45,810 nt of DNA from Clostridia bacterium. GTDB lineage: Bacteria; Bacillota_A; Clostridia; Oscillospirales; CAG-272. The position numbers and the translations under genes are program-made. The stretch lies in assembly GCA_017466455.1 (NCBI GenBank), contig JAFTUD010000026.1, positions 1 through 45,810 on the forward strand, given 5' to 3'. Shown piece after piece: positions 23,866 through 32,292 of this stretch. The notes below the pieces were generated by a model. That model saw nothing but the letters and a program-made list of their open reading frames with translations, made no database searches and was not told the origin of the DNA. Position 1 is the stretch's first letter. Each line of letters starts with the position of its first letter.

Positions 23866-25665
23866 ATGCAAATTCTTTTGAATGACGGAACAGTAAGAGA
23901 GGCAATTGACAAGGCCGAGGAGCTTAGCGTTATTCGCCACTCGGCGGCGCACATTATGGCTCAGGCTATTAAGCGTCTTTTCCCACACGCGATATTCGCT
24001 TACGGTCCTGCTACCGAAAAGGGCTTTTATTACGATGTTGATCTCGGAGATACAAAGCTTACCGATGCGGACCTCGATAGCATTGAAAAGGAAATGAAGA
24101 AAATCACAAAGGAAAACCTTCCTATAAAGGCGTTTACTCTGCCAAGAGATGAAGCCATTGCGCTTATGGAGAGCCGTGGTGAAAAATACAAGGTTGAGCA
24201 TATTGGCGACCTTGATGCTGATGCGGTAATCAGCTTCTATCAGCAGGGTGACTACATCGACATGTGCGTTGGTCCTCACCTTCGCTACACAAAGGCACTC
24301 AAGGCGTTTAAGGTGATGAAGCTTTCGGGCGCTTACTGGAAGAATGACAAGAACAACAAGATGCTTACCCGTGTGAACGGAACTGCGTTTGCAAACCAAG
24401 AGGAGCTTGAAAATCATCTTAAGATGATTGCTGAGGCGGAGTCAAGAGATCACAACAAGATCGGCCGTGACCTTGAGTTCTTTACAACCGTTGATGCAAT
24501 CGGTCAGGGCTTGCCTATTCTCTTGCCTAAGGGCTCAAGAGTAATTCAGCTTCTTCAAAGATGGGTTGAGGATACGGAGCAAAAGCGCGGATATCTTTTG
24601 ACTAAAACACCTCTTATGGCTAAGCGTGAGCTTTACAAGATTTCAGGTCACTGGGATCACTATCTTGACGGTATGTTTATTATGGGTGATCCACATGATG
24701 AAACAAAGGAATGCTTTGCCCTTCGTCCTATGACCTGCCCATTCCAATATCAGGTATTTCTTAACAAAAAGCGCTCATATAGGGATCTTCCTATGCGTCT
24801 TGGCGAAACATCTACCCTTTTCCGTAATGAGGACAGCGGTGAAATGCACGGCCTTATCCGTGTAAGACAGTTTACAATCTCAGAGGGTCATCTTATTCTC
24901 CGTCCCGATCAGCTCGCCGAGGAATTTAAGGGCTGTCTTGAGCTTGCAAAGTATTGCCTTGAAACAGTTGGACTTTGGGAGGACTGCACATTCCGCTTCT
25001 CACAGTGGGATCCTAACCGTACTGACAAGTACGAGGGTACACCTGAGCAATGGAATGAGGCACAAGGCGTTATGAAGGAGCTTCTTGACGATATCGGTCT
25101 TGACTATGAGATCGGCATTGATGAGGCAGCATTCTACGGACCTAAGCTTGACATTCAGTGCAAGAATGTATTCGGCAAGGAAGACACAATCGTTACAATT
25201 CAAATTGATATGCTTCTTGCTAAGAAGTTTGGAATGGAATATGTAGACTCCAACAATCAAATGGTTACTCCTTATATCATTCACAGAACATCACTTGGCT
25301 GTTACGAAAGAACGCTTGCGCTTATTCTTGAAAAGTATGCGGGCGCGCTTCCGCTTTGGCTATCGCCTACACAGGCTGTTATCGTTCCTATCAACTCCGA
25401 TTGCGAGGCTTACGCAAGGGGCGTTAAGGAAAAGCTTGAGGATGCGGGAATCAGAGTTGAGCTTGATCTTAGAAATGAAACGATGGGCAAGAAAATCAGA
25501 GAGGCTCAGCTACAAAAGACTCCTTATGTTATCATTGTCGGCAACAATGAGGTTGAGAGTGGAACCGTTTCACTCCGTGCCCGTGGCGGTGTTGACCTTG
25601 GCTCTATGAGTGTTGATGAAATGGTTTCAACATTGGTTGTTGAAAACGCTACAAAGAAAAGATAA
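23866..25665 (+). CDS. thrS: Threonyl-tRNA synthetase, short form without TGS domain
   Basis: Class II synthetase of 599 residues (about 640 is usual). It starts almost directly with the editing domain: HSAAH (His25, His29) and the editing Cys in DMCVGPHL. The N-terminal TGS domain is absent. The catalytic core keeps the zinc ligands (Cys in MTCPF, His in SEGHL, His in IIHRTSLG) and motif 3 GCYERTLALILEKY; the C-terminal anticodon-binding domain is complete. The usual FTQDDAH segment is FTISEGH here, changing the residues next to the zinc His. ATG after AGGAGG. Preceded by a T-box and followed by a strong terminator. Confidence 0.95.
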   Translation: MQILLNDGTVREAIDKAEELSVIRHSAAHIMAQAIKRLFPHAIFAYGPATEKGFYYDVDLGDTKLTDADLDSIEKEMKKITKENLPIKAFTLPRDEAIALMESRGEKYKVEHIGDLDADAVISFYQQGDYIDMCVGPHLRYTKALKAFKVMKLSGAYWKNDKNNKMLTRVNGTAFANQEELENHLKMIAEAESRDHNKIGRDLEFFTTVDAIGQGLPILLPKGSRVIQLLQRWVEDTEQKRGYLLTKTPLMAKRELYKISGHWDHYLDGMFIMGDPHDETKECFALRPMTCPFQYQVFLNKKRSYRDLPMRLGETSTLFRNEDSGEMHGLIRVRQFTISEGHLILRPDQLAEEFKGCLELAKYCLETVGLWEDCTFRFSQWDPNRTDKYEGTPEQWNEAQGVMKELLDDIGLDYEIGIDEAAFYGPKLDIQCKNVFGKEDTIVTIQIDMLLAKKFGMEYVDSNNQMVTPYIIHRTSLGCYERTLALILEKYAGALPLWLSPTQAVIVPINSDCEAYARGVKEKLEDAGIRVELDLRNETMGKKIREAQLQKTPYVIIVGNNEVESGTVSLRARGGVDLGSMSVDEMVSTLVVENATKKR

Positions 25666-25696
25666 GATCACTTGAAATTATTAAAAAATAGCATTA

Positions 25697-25728
25697 AAAA
25701 ATCCGACGAAATTATTCGTCGGATTTTT
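25697..25728. terminator. Intrinsic terminator after thrS
   Basis: Perfect 14-bp stem AAAAATCCGACGAA / TTCGTCGGATTTTT, loop ATTA; works for thrS (+) and possibly for lysA (-), whose stop is 127 bases away across an AT-rich spacer. Confidence 0.92.
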
Positions 25729-25854
25729 ATTTTTGATTTGTTATTTGAGTTAATTTAGCCTTTTAAACAAGGGCTCTTTGACTTTTTTGCAATTTACAAA
25801 TTTTTAATTTTTATAATTTTTGAATTTATAAATTTAAAAACTTTAAAATTCACA

Positions 25855-27150
25855 TCAAAGGTCGTTTTTAGTTAAGTCTGCAAGGCTCTCTCTGCGAATA
25901 ATTTCAACATCGCATCCATCGCTTATTGCGACTACCTTTGGGCGGGGGATTCTATTATAATTACTTGCCATTGAATAGTTATAAGCACCTGTCACAAGCA
26001 CTGCCAAGATGTCGCCCCTTACCGGCTTTGGAATAAGAACATTTTCCTGCAAGAGGTCACCGCTTTCACAGCATCTGCCAGCTACAGTGCAATTAAAGTC
26101 CTTAATTTCATTCATTTTTGAGGCAAGCTCAACTGTATAATCCGCCTGATAAAGCGCATATCTTGGGTTGTCGGGCATACCGCCGTCAACGGACACATAA
26201 TTCTTAAAGCCGTGAATTTCCTTAGTTCCACCAACAGTGTAAAGCGTCAGGCAGGAGTCGGCAACTATGCTCCTTCCCGGCTCCATAATTATTGTTGGCT
26301 TTTTGATTTTGCTATTTGCAATTTCGCTATCAATATGCTGTGCAATTTGTCTTATAAAATCGGCATAATCAAGCTCGGGCTGAGAGAAAATATATCTAAC
26401 GCCAAAGCCACCGCCAAGGTTTAGAATTTTTATTTCATAGCCGAATTTTTCCTTGATTTGCGCGATATATTTTATCATTATATCGGCGGAGTCGCAAAAT
26501 GGCTTGATTTCAAATATTTGCGAGCCGATATGGCAATGGAAGCCGTCAAGACGGACATTTTTCTTTGATAGGGTATATTTTACCGCCTCATCAGCTTGTC
26601 CTGTTTCAATAGCTATACCGAATTTACTATCAACCTGTCCTGTTGTGATTGCGGAATGGGTATGAGGGTCAATTCCCGGGGTGAGCCTTAGAATTACCGG
26701 CTGTACTATGCCCTTTTCCTTAGCGATTTCATCAATCACATCAAGCTCGGTCATATTATCAACAACGAAATAGCCAACTCCATTATCAATTCCGTATCTT
26801 ATATCAAAATCGGTTTTATTATTTCCATGGAAAAATGATTTTGAGACATCAAAGCCCGCCTCAAGCGCGGTATAAAGCTCGCCCGAGGAAACGATGTCAA
26901 TTCCGATGCCCATTTCCTTTGCTATGCGATAGATATATTTACAGGAAAAGGATTTACTTGCAAATGCGGGGAATGAGTCAGCGCCAAAGAATTTCTTCAT
27001 TGCATCTCTGTAAATACTGAAATTTCTCTTTATTCTTGCCTCATCCATTACCATAAGAGGCGTACCGTGCTTTTTTGCAAGATCAACGGTATCTGCCCCT
27101 GCTATGCAAAGGTGACCGCTTTCATTTATGGATAAATTTTCGTGTAGCAT
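25855..27150 (-). CDS. lysA: Diaminopimelate decarboxylase
   Basis: PLP enzyme making L-lysine from meso-diaminopimelate, the last step of the pathway. In 431 residues the fold-III decarboxylase motifs are clear: PLP lysine in FASKSFSCK, GFHCHIGSQI, LNLGGGFGVRY, the phosphate-binding EPGRSIV, and the other-subunit motif GRCCESGDLL. Start ATG at 27150 overlaps the dapB stop in TAATG, so the genes are coupled. Part of dapA-dapB-lysA under a lysine riboswitch. Confidence 0.95.
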   Translation of the reverse strand: MLHENLSINESGHLCIAGADTVDLAKKHGTPLMVMDEARIKRNFSIYRDAMKKFFGADSFPAFASKSFSCKYIYRIAKEMGIGIDIVSSGELYTALEAGFDVSKSFFHGNNKTDFDIRYGIDNGVGYFVVDNMTELDVIDEIAKEKGIVQPVILRLTPGIDPHTHSAITTGQVDSKFGIAIETGQADEAVKYTLSKKNVRLDGFHCHIGSQIFEIKPFCDSADIMIKYIAQIKEKFGYEIKILNLGGGFGVRYIFSQPELDYADFIRQIAQHIDSEIANSKIKKPTIIMEPGRSIVADSCLTLYTVGGTKEIHGFKNYVSVDGGMPDNPRYALYQADYTVELASKMNEIKDFNCTVAGRCCESGDLLQENVLIPKPVRGDILAVLVTGAYNYSMASNYNRIPRPKVVAISDGCDVEIIRRESLADLTKNDL

Positions 27151-27890
27151 TATCCCTTTAACAACTCCTTCATAGTATAAAGCCCTGCACCCTTACCACA
27201 CATAAATTCTGCACTTTTTATTGCGCCATCGGCAAAGAGTGCCCTATCGTAAGCCTCGTGCTTCAAAGTGATTTGCTCAGTAGCTGTGCCTATTCTTACC
27301 TCGTGAATACCAACGATATTTCCTATTCTAACCGAGCTAATACCGACCTCGCCTGCCTCGCGCTTACAAAGACCGCTTCTTCCCTGCTTTTCGCGAGCCT
27401 CTTGTCTTACCTCCTTGACAGCGTCAAAGAGCATTTTCGCAGTTCCCGAGGGGGCGTCAAGCTTACGGTTATGGTGGGTTTCAATAATTTCAACATCGGC
27501 ATTTGGGAACACCTCAACTGCCCTTTTTACAAGGTCGCAAAGGGTTGCAATTCCGAGTGACATATTTCCTGTATAGAAGATTGGTGCTTTTTTTGATGCC
27601 TCAACAATAATTGCCTTTTCCTCATCGGTTTGACCTGTTGTGGCAATAATTGTCGGGGTTTTTGTGCTTATGGCGTAATCGGTGATTTCCTTTGTTAATC
27701 CGTGGAATGAAAAGTCAATTACGACATCGGCGTTTTCCTTAATATCGGACATTTTTAGGTATTCATTTGCGTTTCTTTGCTCGCCATATTTAATATCAAC
27801 GAACGCAACGCACTCGTTACCCGAATTATTTACTGCATTTATGACATGCTTGCCCATTATGCCAAGCGCGCCTACTACACTTACCTTCAT
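27150..27890 (-). CDS. dapB: 4-hydroxy-tetrahydrodipicolinate reductase
   Basis: NAD(P)H-dependent reductase converting the DapA product to tetrahydrodipicolinate. 246 residues. The nucleotide-binding loop is VVGALGIMGKHV, and the signature ETHHNRKLDAPSGTA holds the catalytic His and Lys. The substrate end AGEVGISSVRIGNIVGIHEV is standard. It overlaps dapA by four bases and lysA by one. Confidence 0.95.
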   Translation of the reverse strand: MKVSVVGALGIMGKHVINAVNNSGNECVAFVDIKYGEQRNANEYLKMSDIKENADVVIDFSFHGLTKEITDYAISTKTPTIIATTGQTDEEKAIIVEASKKAPIFYTGNMSLGIATLCDLVKRAVEVFPNADVEIIETHHNRKLDAPSGTAKMLFDAVKEVRQEAREKQGRSGLCKREAGEVGISSVRIGNIVGIHEVRIGTATEQITLKHEAYDRALFADGAIKSAEFMCGKGAGLYTMKELLKG

Positions 27891-28777
27891 ATTTTAATTC
27901 CTTGCTCTCTTAATTTTTCAACGAGAACTGCCTCGGTATCGCTTTCCATTGGATAAAGCGGTGAGCGAAGCACATTTTCGGTATATCCCATATGAGCCAT
28001 AGCGCACTTTGCGGGGATAGGATTTACCTCGCTAAACAGTGCGTTGATAAGCGGTAGAAGCTCAAGCTGAAGCTGTGCGCTTCCCTTTACATCGCCCTTA
28101 AAGAATTTATCGCAAATTTCAACGGTTTTTCTTGGGAGTGGGTTTGAAAGAACGGAGATTACGCCCTTTCCGCCAAGTGCGAGAATTGGCACGATTTGGT
28201 CATCGTTTCCGCTATAAACATCAAGCTTATCGCCAACGAGTGCGATCGTTTCGGCAATTTTGCTTATATTTCCGTTTGCTTCCTTGATTGCCACGATATT
28301 TGGGTGGTCAGCCAAGGCGAGATAGGTTTTAGGCTCAATATTAACGCCTGTTCTTGACGGTACATTATAAATGATTACAGGCTTTGTTGATGCGTCAGCG
28401 ATTGCGGTATACATCTTAACAAGACCCTTTTGGGTTGCTTTATTATAGTATGGAGTTACAATCAAGACAGCGTCAGCTCCAACCTCACAGGCGTGCTTTG
28501 TCAGCCAAATTGCGTAGTCGGTATCGTTACTTCCTGTACCGGCGATTACAGGAACTCTGCCGTTTGTCTGCTTTACTACGAACTCGATAGCGTCCTTATG
28601 CTCATCATCAGTAAGGGTTGATGCCTCGCCAGTTGTTCCGCAAACTACAAGGGCATTTATTCCCTCGGAAATTTGAAATTCTACAAGTTCAGCGAACTTT
28701 TTGTAGTCAATCTTCCCGTTTTCATCAAATGGTGTGATAAGGGCGGTTGCTACTCCTTCAAAAATTGTCTTTTTCAT
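27887..28777 (-). CDS. dapA: 4-hydroxy-tetrahydrodipicolinate synthase
   Basis: Condenses pyruvate and aspartate semialdehyde at the start of the diaminopimelate/lysine pathway. 296 residues, TIM barrel. GTTGEASTL binds pyruvate, the catalytic Tyr sits in IIYNVPSRTGV and the Schiff-base Lys in VAIKEANGN. First gene after the lysine riboswitch; ATG with GGAG upstream. As DAP is also needed for peptidoglycan, the riboswitch control affects both uses. Confidence 0.95.
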   Translation of the reverse strand: MKKTIFEGVATALITPFDENGKIDYKKFAELVEFQISEGINALVVCGTTGEASTLTDDEHKDAIEFVVKQTNGRVPVIAGTGSNDTDYAIWLTKHACEVGADAVLIVTPYYNKATQKGLVKMYTAIADASTKPVIIYNVPSRTGVNIEPKTYLALADHPNIVAIKEANGNISKIAETIALVGDKLDVYSGNDDQIVPILALGGKGVISVLSNPLPRKTVEICDKFFKGDVKGSAQLQLELLPLINALFSEVNPIPAKCAMAHMGYTENVLRSPLYPMESDTEAVLVEKLREQGIKI

Positions 28778-28810
28778 CTTTTTATCTCCTGAATTTTATT
28801 TTAACATTAG

Positions 28811-28840
28811 AAAAGCATCCGTCAAATACGGATGCTAAAA
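28811..28840 (-). terminator. Expression-platform terminator of the lysine riboswitch
   Basis: Stem AGCATCCGT / ACGGATGCT (28814-28836) with flanking A and T runs, between aptamer and dapA on the minus strand. Confidence 0.8.
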
Positions 28841-28872
28841 TACAATATTGACAGAAATATAAATATATCAGT

Positions 28873-29038
28873 CAACACATAGCACTCCGTAAAAACGACA
28901 GTCGGTCAAATCTTATTTGACAAACCAAGAAAGGATTGCGAGTCCCTCTTTCGGCATCCTGCCCTTTCACAAATCCAACCCTTTCGCCCGAGGTTGACGG
29001 ATTTTGCTACTGATGCGCAGATGCGCCTCTATGATGTT
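28873..29038 (-). promoter_or_regulatory. Lysine riboswitch (L box)
   Basis: Minus-strand leader of dapA with L-box blocks: CATAGAGGCGCATCTGCGCATC, AGTAGCAAAATCCGTC, GTGAAAGGGCAGGATGCCGAAA, CGACTGTC and GGAGTGCTATG. CATAG at the 5' end pairs with CTATG at the 3' end to close the outer stem. Position directly upstream of dapA-dapB-lysA supports lysine as ligand. A terminator lies between it and dapA, so control is by transcription attenuation. Confidence 0.9.
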
Positions 29039-29044
29039 GTAAAT

Positions 29045-29073
29045 ATAGTAACACACGAAAATGCTCTTGTCAA
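29045..29073 (-). promoter_or_regulatory. Promoter of the lysine riboswitch operon
   Basis: Minus-strand TTGACA (29068-29073), 17-base spacer, TACTAT (29045-29050). Confidence 0.8.
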
Positions 29074-29124
29074 GAGGGTTTTGCGAAAAAAGTCTATTTT
29101 TGAGAATTTATTTGTATGTGTATA

Positions 29125-29221
29125 TATACTTTTTCTTTAAGAAAAGATTCTTTCGCACTCTAAAACTTGTTTTAGGCAGTGCGTTGTATGCGCACGACCG
29201 AAGGAAGTCGCAAAAAGTATA
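29125..29221. ncRNA. Candidate structured element, strand undetermined
   Basis: A 97-base intergenic stretch closed by a perfect 10-bp helix TATACTTTTT (29125-29134) / AAAAAGTATA (29212-29221). Inside, TTCTTTCG (29148-29155) can pair with CGAAGGAA (29199-29206), enclosing a hairpin of GCACT-CTAAAAC / GTTTTAG-gc-AGTGC (29155-29182) and a small GTGCG / CGCAC hairpin. No promoter is assigned. Could be a small RNA or a chance fold in AT-rich DNA. Confidence 0.3.
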
Positions 29222-29251
29222 CAAAAAGAAACTGAACTTTTTTAAAATACC

Positions 29252-29279
29252 AAACCGCCAAACTGTTGCTCGGCGGTTT
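29252..29279 (-). terminator. Intrinsic terminator of the TPR-like gene
   Basis: Stem AAACCGCC / GGCGGTTT with a 12-base loop, eight bases after the gene stop on the minus strand. Confidence 0.7.
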
Positions 29280-29287
29280 AACTATCG

Positions 29288-29866
29288 TTATTTTTTCTCG
29301 GTTTCTTTCTTCAATCTCTTATACACAAGCGAAAGCTCGTTTACATATCCCACGCTACCACCATTTCTTGCATATGCTTTATCAGCAAACTTTTTTGCAT
29401 TACCATAATCTTTAAGATCAAGATATGCGGCTGCCAAAGATGTAAGCAATGACACTGATTCACACTTGTGATAATATCCGCAATTTTCTTTCCAAAATTC
29501 CACTGCCAAATTCGGTTGTTTCAACCCTCTCAACGAACTTGTATAAATGGGCAATATGATCTTTATGTAACTATCTTCGTGTTCTTTTTTCAATTCTTTT
29601 TCTATTGTTTGCACACACAACTGAAAAAAGCCTGCGTCTTTTAGCCCTTTTGCGTAGTCTATCAACTGAGTTTCATCTAACTGATCACAATTTATTTGTG
29701 AATAATATTCATAAAGCACTCTTTCAGATCTTGACTTTGGAACACTAATTCCAGTGCTATCATACAAAACTCCATCTTTTAATCTATATCTTTGACCATT
29801 CACCTCAATGATTCCTTCTCTAAAAACGATAGGCTTCGGTGCGTTTTCAATATTTTTATTTTCCAC
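29288..29866 (-). CDS. TPR-like repeat protein of unknown function
   Basis: A 192-residue soluble protein. The N-terminal third has a short beta-rich module (GIIEVNGQRYRLKDGVLYDSTG). The rest is helical, with a TPR-like unit LLTSLAAAYLDLKDYGNAKKFADKAY near residue 140, typical of protein-protein interaction. It starts at a GTG at 29866 with AGAGGGGG eight bases upstream. It is divergent from the second XRE regulator and has a consensus promoter overlaid by palindromic operator-like sequences, so it is probably repressed by that regulator. Confidence 0.75.
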   Translation of the reverse strand: MENKNIENAPKPIVFREGIIEVNGQRYRLKDGVLYDSTGISVPKSRSERVLYEYYSQINCDQLDETQLIDYAKGLKDAGFFQLCVQTIEKELKKEHEDSYIKIILPIYTSSLRGLKQPNLAVEFWKENCGYYHKCESVSLLTSLAAAYLDLKDYGNAKKFADKAYARNGGSVGYVNELSLVYKRLKKETEKK

Positions 29867-29921
29867 TATTTTATCCCCCTCTAATTAACAAAAGTTCTCT
29901 TGATTATTCATTTTCAGCTAT

Positions 29922-29950
29922 ATTATACTCAATCTTTGAGTAAATGTCAA
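29922..29950 (-). promoter_or_regulatory. Promoter of the TPR-like gene
   Basis: Minus-strand TTGACA (29945-29950), 17-base spacer, TATAAT (29922-29927): full consensus, with operator 1 within the spacer. Confidence 0.85.
29926..29942. promoter_or_regulatory. Operator 1 for the XRE regulator (candidate)
   Basis: TACTCAA-TCT-TTGAGTA, perfect 7-bp arms, same half-site as operator 2 and centred 25 bases from it. Confidence 0.6.
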
Positions 29951-29970
29951 TACTCAATAATTGAGTATTG
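29948..29970. promoter_or_regulatory. Operator 2 for the XRE regulator (candidate)
   Basis: A 23-bp perfect palindrome centred on A29959, with arms CAATACTCAAT and ATTGAGTATTG. It covers the -35 of the TPR-gene promoter and the likely -35 area of the regulator promoter, whose -10 TATAAT is at 29980-29985. Confidence 0.65.
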
Positions 29971-30005
29971 TAGAATTTTTATAATGATGAATGGGGGTGA
30001 GAGCT

Positions 30006-30224
30006 ATGGATTATAGAACAAGAATTAAGAATGTACGCGAGGACAGGGATCTTACGCAGGCTCAGGTGGGCAAGGTGCTTTGCAAATCACAACAGGGCTA
30101 CAATCATATTGAGGCAGGGCGCGCGGAGCTTAAAATAGATGATTTAATTGCTCTATGTAAATTTTACAATCTTACTGCTGACTATTTAATAGGGCTTTCT
30201 GACAATCCTACACCGCTAAAATAA
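30006..30224 (+). CDS. XRE-family transcriptional regulator
   Basis: A 72-residue HTH protein: RIKNVREDRDLTQAQVGKVL is the start of a classical Cro/C1 domain, followed by the recognition helix SQQGYNHIEAGRAELKIDDL and the closing LCKFYNLTADYLIGLSD. I use the ATG at 30006, with GGGGGTGAG upstream; the ATG at 29991 overlaps that site. The two palindromes between it and the divergent TPR-like gene suggest it represses both. A strong bidirectional terminator follows. Confidence 0.9.
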   Translation: MDYRTRIKNVREDRDLTQAQVGKVLCKSQQGYNHIEAGRAELKIDDLIALCKFYNLTADYLIGLSDNPTPLK

Positions 30225-30253
30225 AAATCCACCAGTTTAGCTGGTGGATTTTT
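30223..30253. terminator. Bidirectional intrinsic terminator
   Basis: Perfect 13-bp stem AAAAATCCACCAG / CTGGTGGATTTTT, loop TTTAG, between the XRE gene (+) and pyrI (-). Confidence 0.93.
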
Positions 30254-30266
30254 GTTTTATTATTGT

Positions 30267-30683
30267 TTATTTTGCCTTCGTTTCGCAGTAGATACAGCGG
30301 TAAACTCGGTTTTCCTTATCGGTTAGGCGGAAAACATGGGATAGCTCCTGCTCGGTTGATGTGATGCAACGAGGGTTTTTACACTTTACTACATCTATAA
30401 CCTCATACGGAAGCTCAGGATGATATTTTTTAACGATTTTACCGTTTTCAATGAGGTTTACTGTAAGGTCAGGGTCAATATAGCCAAGCACGCTAAGGTC
30501 AACATTTACGCTTGTATCAACCTTGATTATATCCTTTCTTCCCATTGTTTTGCTATATGCGTTTTTAATAATTGCGATATTGCAATCAAGCTTATCAAGA
30601 CCGAGGAAATGGTAGATATCCATTCCGTCGCCTGCTTTTATATGGTCAATTACGACTCCGTTTTTGATTTCATCTACCGTCAT
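30267..30683 (-). CDS. pyrI: Aspartate carbamoyltransferase regulatory chain
   Basis: Regulatory subunit that binds nucleotide effectors and assembles ATCase. 138 residues: N-terminal allosteric domain (GVVIDHIKAGDGMDIYHFLG) and C-terminal zinc domain with four cysteines at 101, 106, 130 and 133 (CKNPRC and CIYC). One base from the pyrB stop; the two chains form the enzyme. Last gene of the pyr operon. It gives this organism allosteric control of ATCase, unlike Bacillus, which lacks pyrI. Confidence 0.95.
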   Translation of the reverse strand: MTVDEIKNGVVIDHIKAGDGMDIYHFLGLDKLDCNIAIIKNAYSKTMGRKDIIKVDTSVNVDLSVLGYIDPDLTVNLIENGKIVKKYHPELPYEVIDVVKCKNPRCITSTEQELSHVFRLTDKENRVYRCIYCETKAK

Positions 30684-30684
30684 T

Positions 30685-31596
30685 TTACGCCTCCAACAAG
30701 AACTTAATAAGCGCCATTCTTATATATTTACCGTTCAAAACCTGTCTGAAATAGCAAGCGCGTGGGTCTTTATCTATTGCGACTGAGATTTCGTTTACTC
30801 TTGGTAGCGGATGAAGGATTGCGAGGTCCTTTTTCGCTGTATCAAGCTTTTCAGGAGTCAAGATATAGCTATCCTTAAGTCTTATATAATCCTGCTCATT
30901 GAAAAATCTTTCTCTTTGAACACGGGTCATATAAAGAATGTCTATATTTGGCATAGCATACTCAAGTGATGCGGTTTCCTCATACTCAATTCCGTTTCTT
31001 TCAAGAACATCGTGCTTGATGTAATCAGGAATTTTCAGCTCATCAGGTGAGATAAGCACGAATTTTATATTTTTATATCTTGCCATAGCGGAGATAAGGG
31101 AGTGAACGGTCCTGCCGAACTTAAGGTCGCCACAAAGACCTATTGTAAGGTTATCAAGTCTTCCCTTTTCACGCTTGATTGTAAGAAGGTCGGTAAGTGT
31201 TTGAGTTGGATGGTTATGTCCTCCGTCGCCTGCGTTGATTACAGGGATAGTAGAGTTCATTGACGCAACCATTGGCGCGCCCTCCTTGAAGTGGCGCATT
31301 ACCATTATATCAGCAAAGCAGGAAATTACCTTTGCTGTGTCAGCAACGCTCTCGCCCTTTGCAGCGGAGCTACTTTGAGCCTCTGAAAAGCCAAGCACAT
31401 TACCTCCGAGCTCCATCATTGCAGCCTCAAATGAAAGGCGTGTCCTTGTTGATGGCTCATAGAAAAGCGTTGCAAGCTTTTTTCTCTTACAAACCTCGGC
31501 ATATTTATCGGGATTTGCGATTATGTCCTCCGCGGTTGCAATAAGGCTATCTATTTCCTCGTTTGTGAGGTCCTCAATTCCGATTAAATGTCTCAT
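30685..31596 (-). CDS. pyrB: Aspartate carbamoyltransferase catalytic subunit
   Basis: Forms N-carbamoyl-aspartate from carbamoyl phosphate and aspartate. 303 residues. The carbamoyl-phosphate loop is [16 protein letters not shown]; the 80s-loop Ser/Lys are in [22 protein letters not shown] and the late HPLPRVNEI motif are standard. Adjacent to pyrI as expected for the pyrBI type. ATG 34 bases after pyrE. Confidence 0.96.
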   Translation of the reverse strand: MRHLIGIEDLTNEEIDSLIATAEDIIANPDKYAEVCKRKKLATLFYEPSTRTRLSFEAAMMELGGNVLGFSEAQSSSAAKGESVADTAKVISCFADIMVMRHFKEGAPMVASMNSTIPVINAGDGGHNHPTQTLTDLLTIKREKGRLDNLTIGLCGDLKFGRTVHSLISAMARYKNIKFVLISPDELKIPDYIKHDVLERNGIEYEETASLEYAMPNIDILYMTRVQRERFFNEQDYIRLKDSYILTPEKLDTAKKDLAILHPLPRVNEISVAIDKDPRACYFRQVLNGKYIRMALIKFLLEA

Positions 31597-31630
31597 TATT
31601 TTTTCCTTTCGTTTTTATTTTGCGACAGGA

Positions 31631-32281
31631 TTATGCTCCGTAAACCTCAAGATATTTCTTGATTCTATTTACATTCTCCTCGTTTGCCTTGTCCTCGGAA
31701 AGGTATTCTATAATGTCATATACATCAACTACTGAATATACGGGGAAGCCAAACTCCTCCTCAATTTCAACCATTGCGCCCTTTTCGCCCTTGCCCTTTT
31801 CCTTACGGTCAACCATTACGAAGGTAGCGCAAACCTTTACGCCCTCTACGCTCTTCATGATTTCCATAGTTTCACGGATTGCGGTGCCTGCGGTAATAAC
31901 ATCCTCGACGATTACTACCTCCTCGCCAGCCTTTGGCTTATAGCCTACGAAAACTCCGCCCTCGCCATGGTCCTTTGCTTCCTTTCTGTTAAAGAAGAAT
32001 GGAAGGTTTAGTCCCTCGCCTGCAAGTGCGATTGAGGTTGAAACAGCTATTGAAATTCCCTTATATGCAGGACCGTAAAGCGCTGTTTGCTTTTTGCCTA
32101 CCTTATCAAGGTATGCCTTTGCGTAGAACTGACCGAGCCTTGCAATATGCTCGCCTGTTTTGATTTCGCCTGCGTTGATGAAATATGGGATTTTTCTTCC
32201 GCTTTTTGCAGTGAAGTCACCAAACTTCAACACGCCTGCGCTTTGTAGAAATTCTATAAACTCTCTCTTGTAGCTTTCCAT
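31631..32281 (-). CDS. pyrE: Orotate phosphoribosyltransferase
   Basis: Converts orotate and PRPP to OMP. 216 residues. The PRPP motif VVIVEDVITAGTAIRETMEI is clear, and YGPAYKGISIAVSTSIAL and KEAKDHGEGGVFVG carry the conserved Lys and flexible loop. The FGDFTAKSGRKIPYFINAG start is the usual OPRTase N-terminus. Gap of 11 bases from pyrF. Confidence 0.95.
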   Translation of the reverse strand: MESYKREFIEFLQSAGVLKFGDFTAKSGRKIPYFINAGEIKTGEHIARLGQFYAKAYLDKVGKKQTALYGPAYKGISIAVSTSIALAGEGLNLPFFFNRKEAKDHGEGGVFVGYKPKAGEEVVIVEDVITAGTAIRETMEIMKSVEGVKVCATFVMVDRKEKGKGEKGAMVEIEEEFGFPVYSVVDVYDIIEYLSEDKANEENVNRIKKYLEVYGA

Positions 32282-32292
32282 TTTAGTTCTCC

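Noticed and set aside
23860..24417. 185-residue open frame antisense to thrS
   Set aside because: Mirror of a strongly conserved coding region; no ribosome binding site or promoter.
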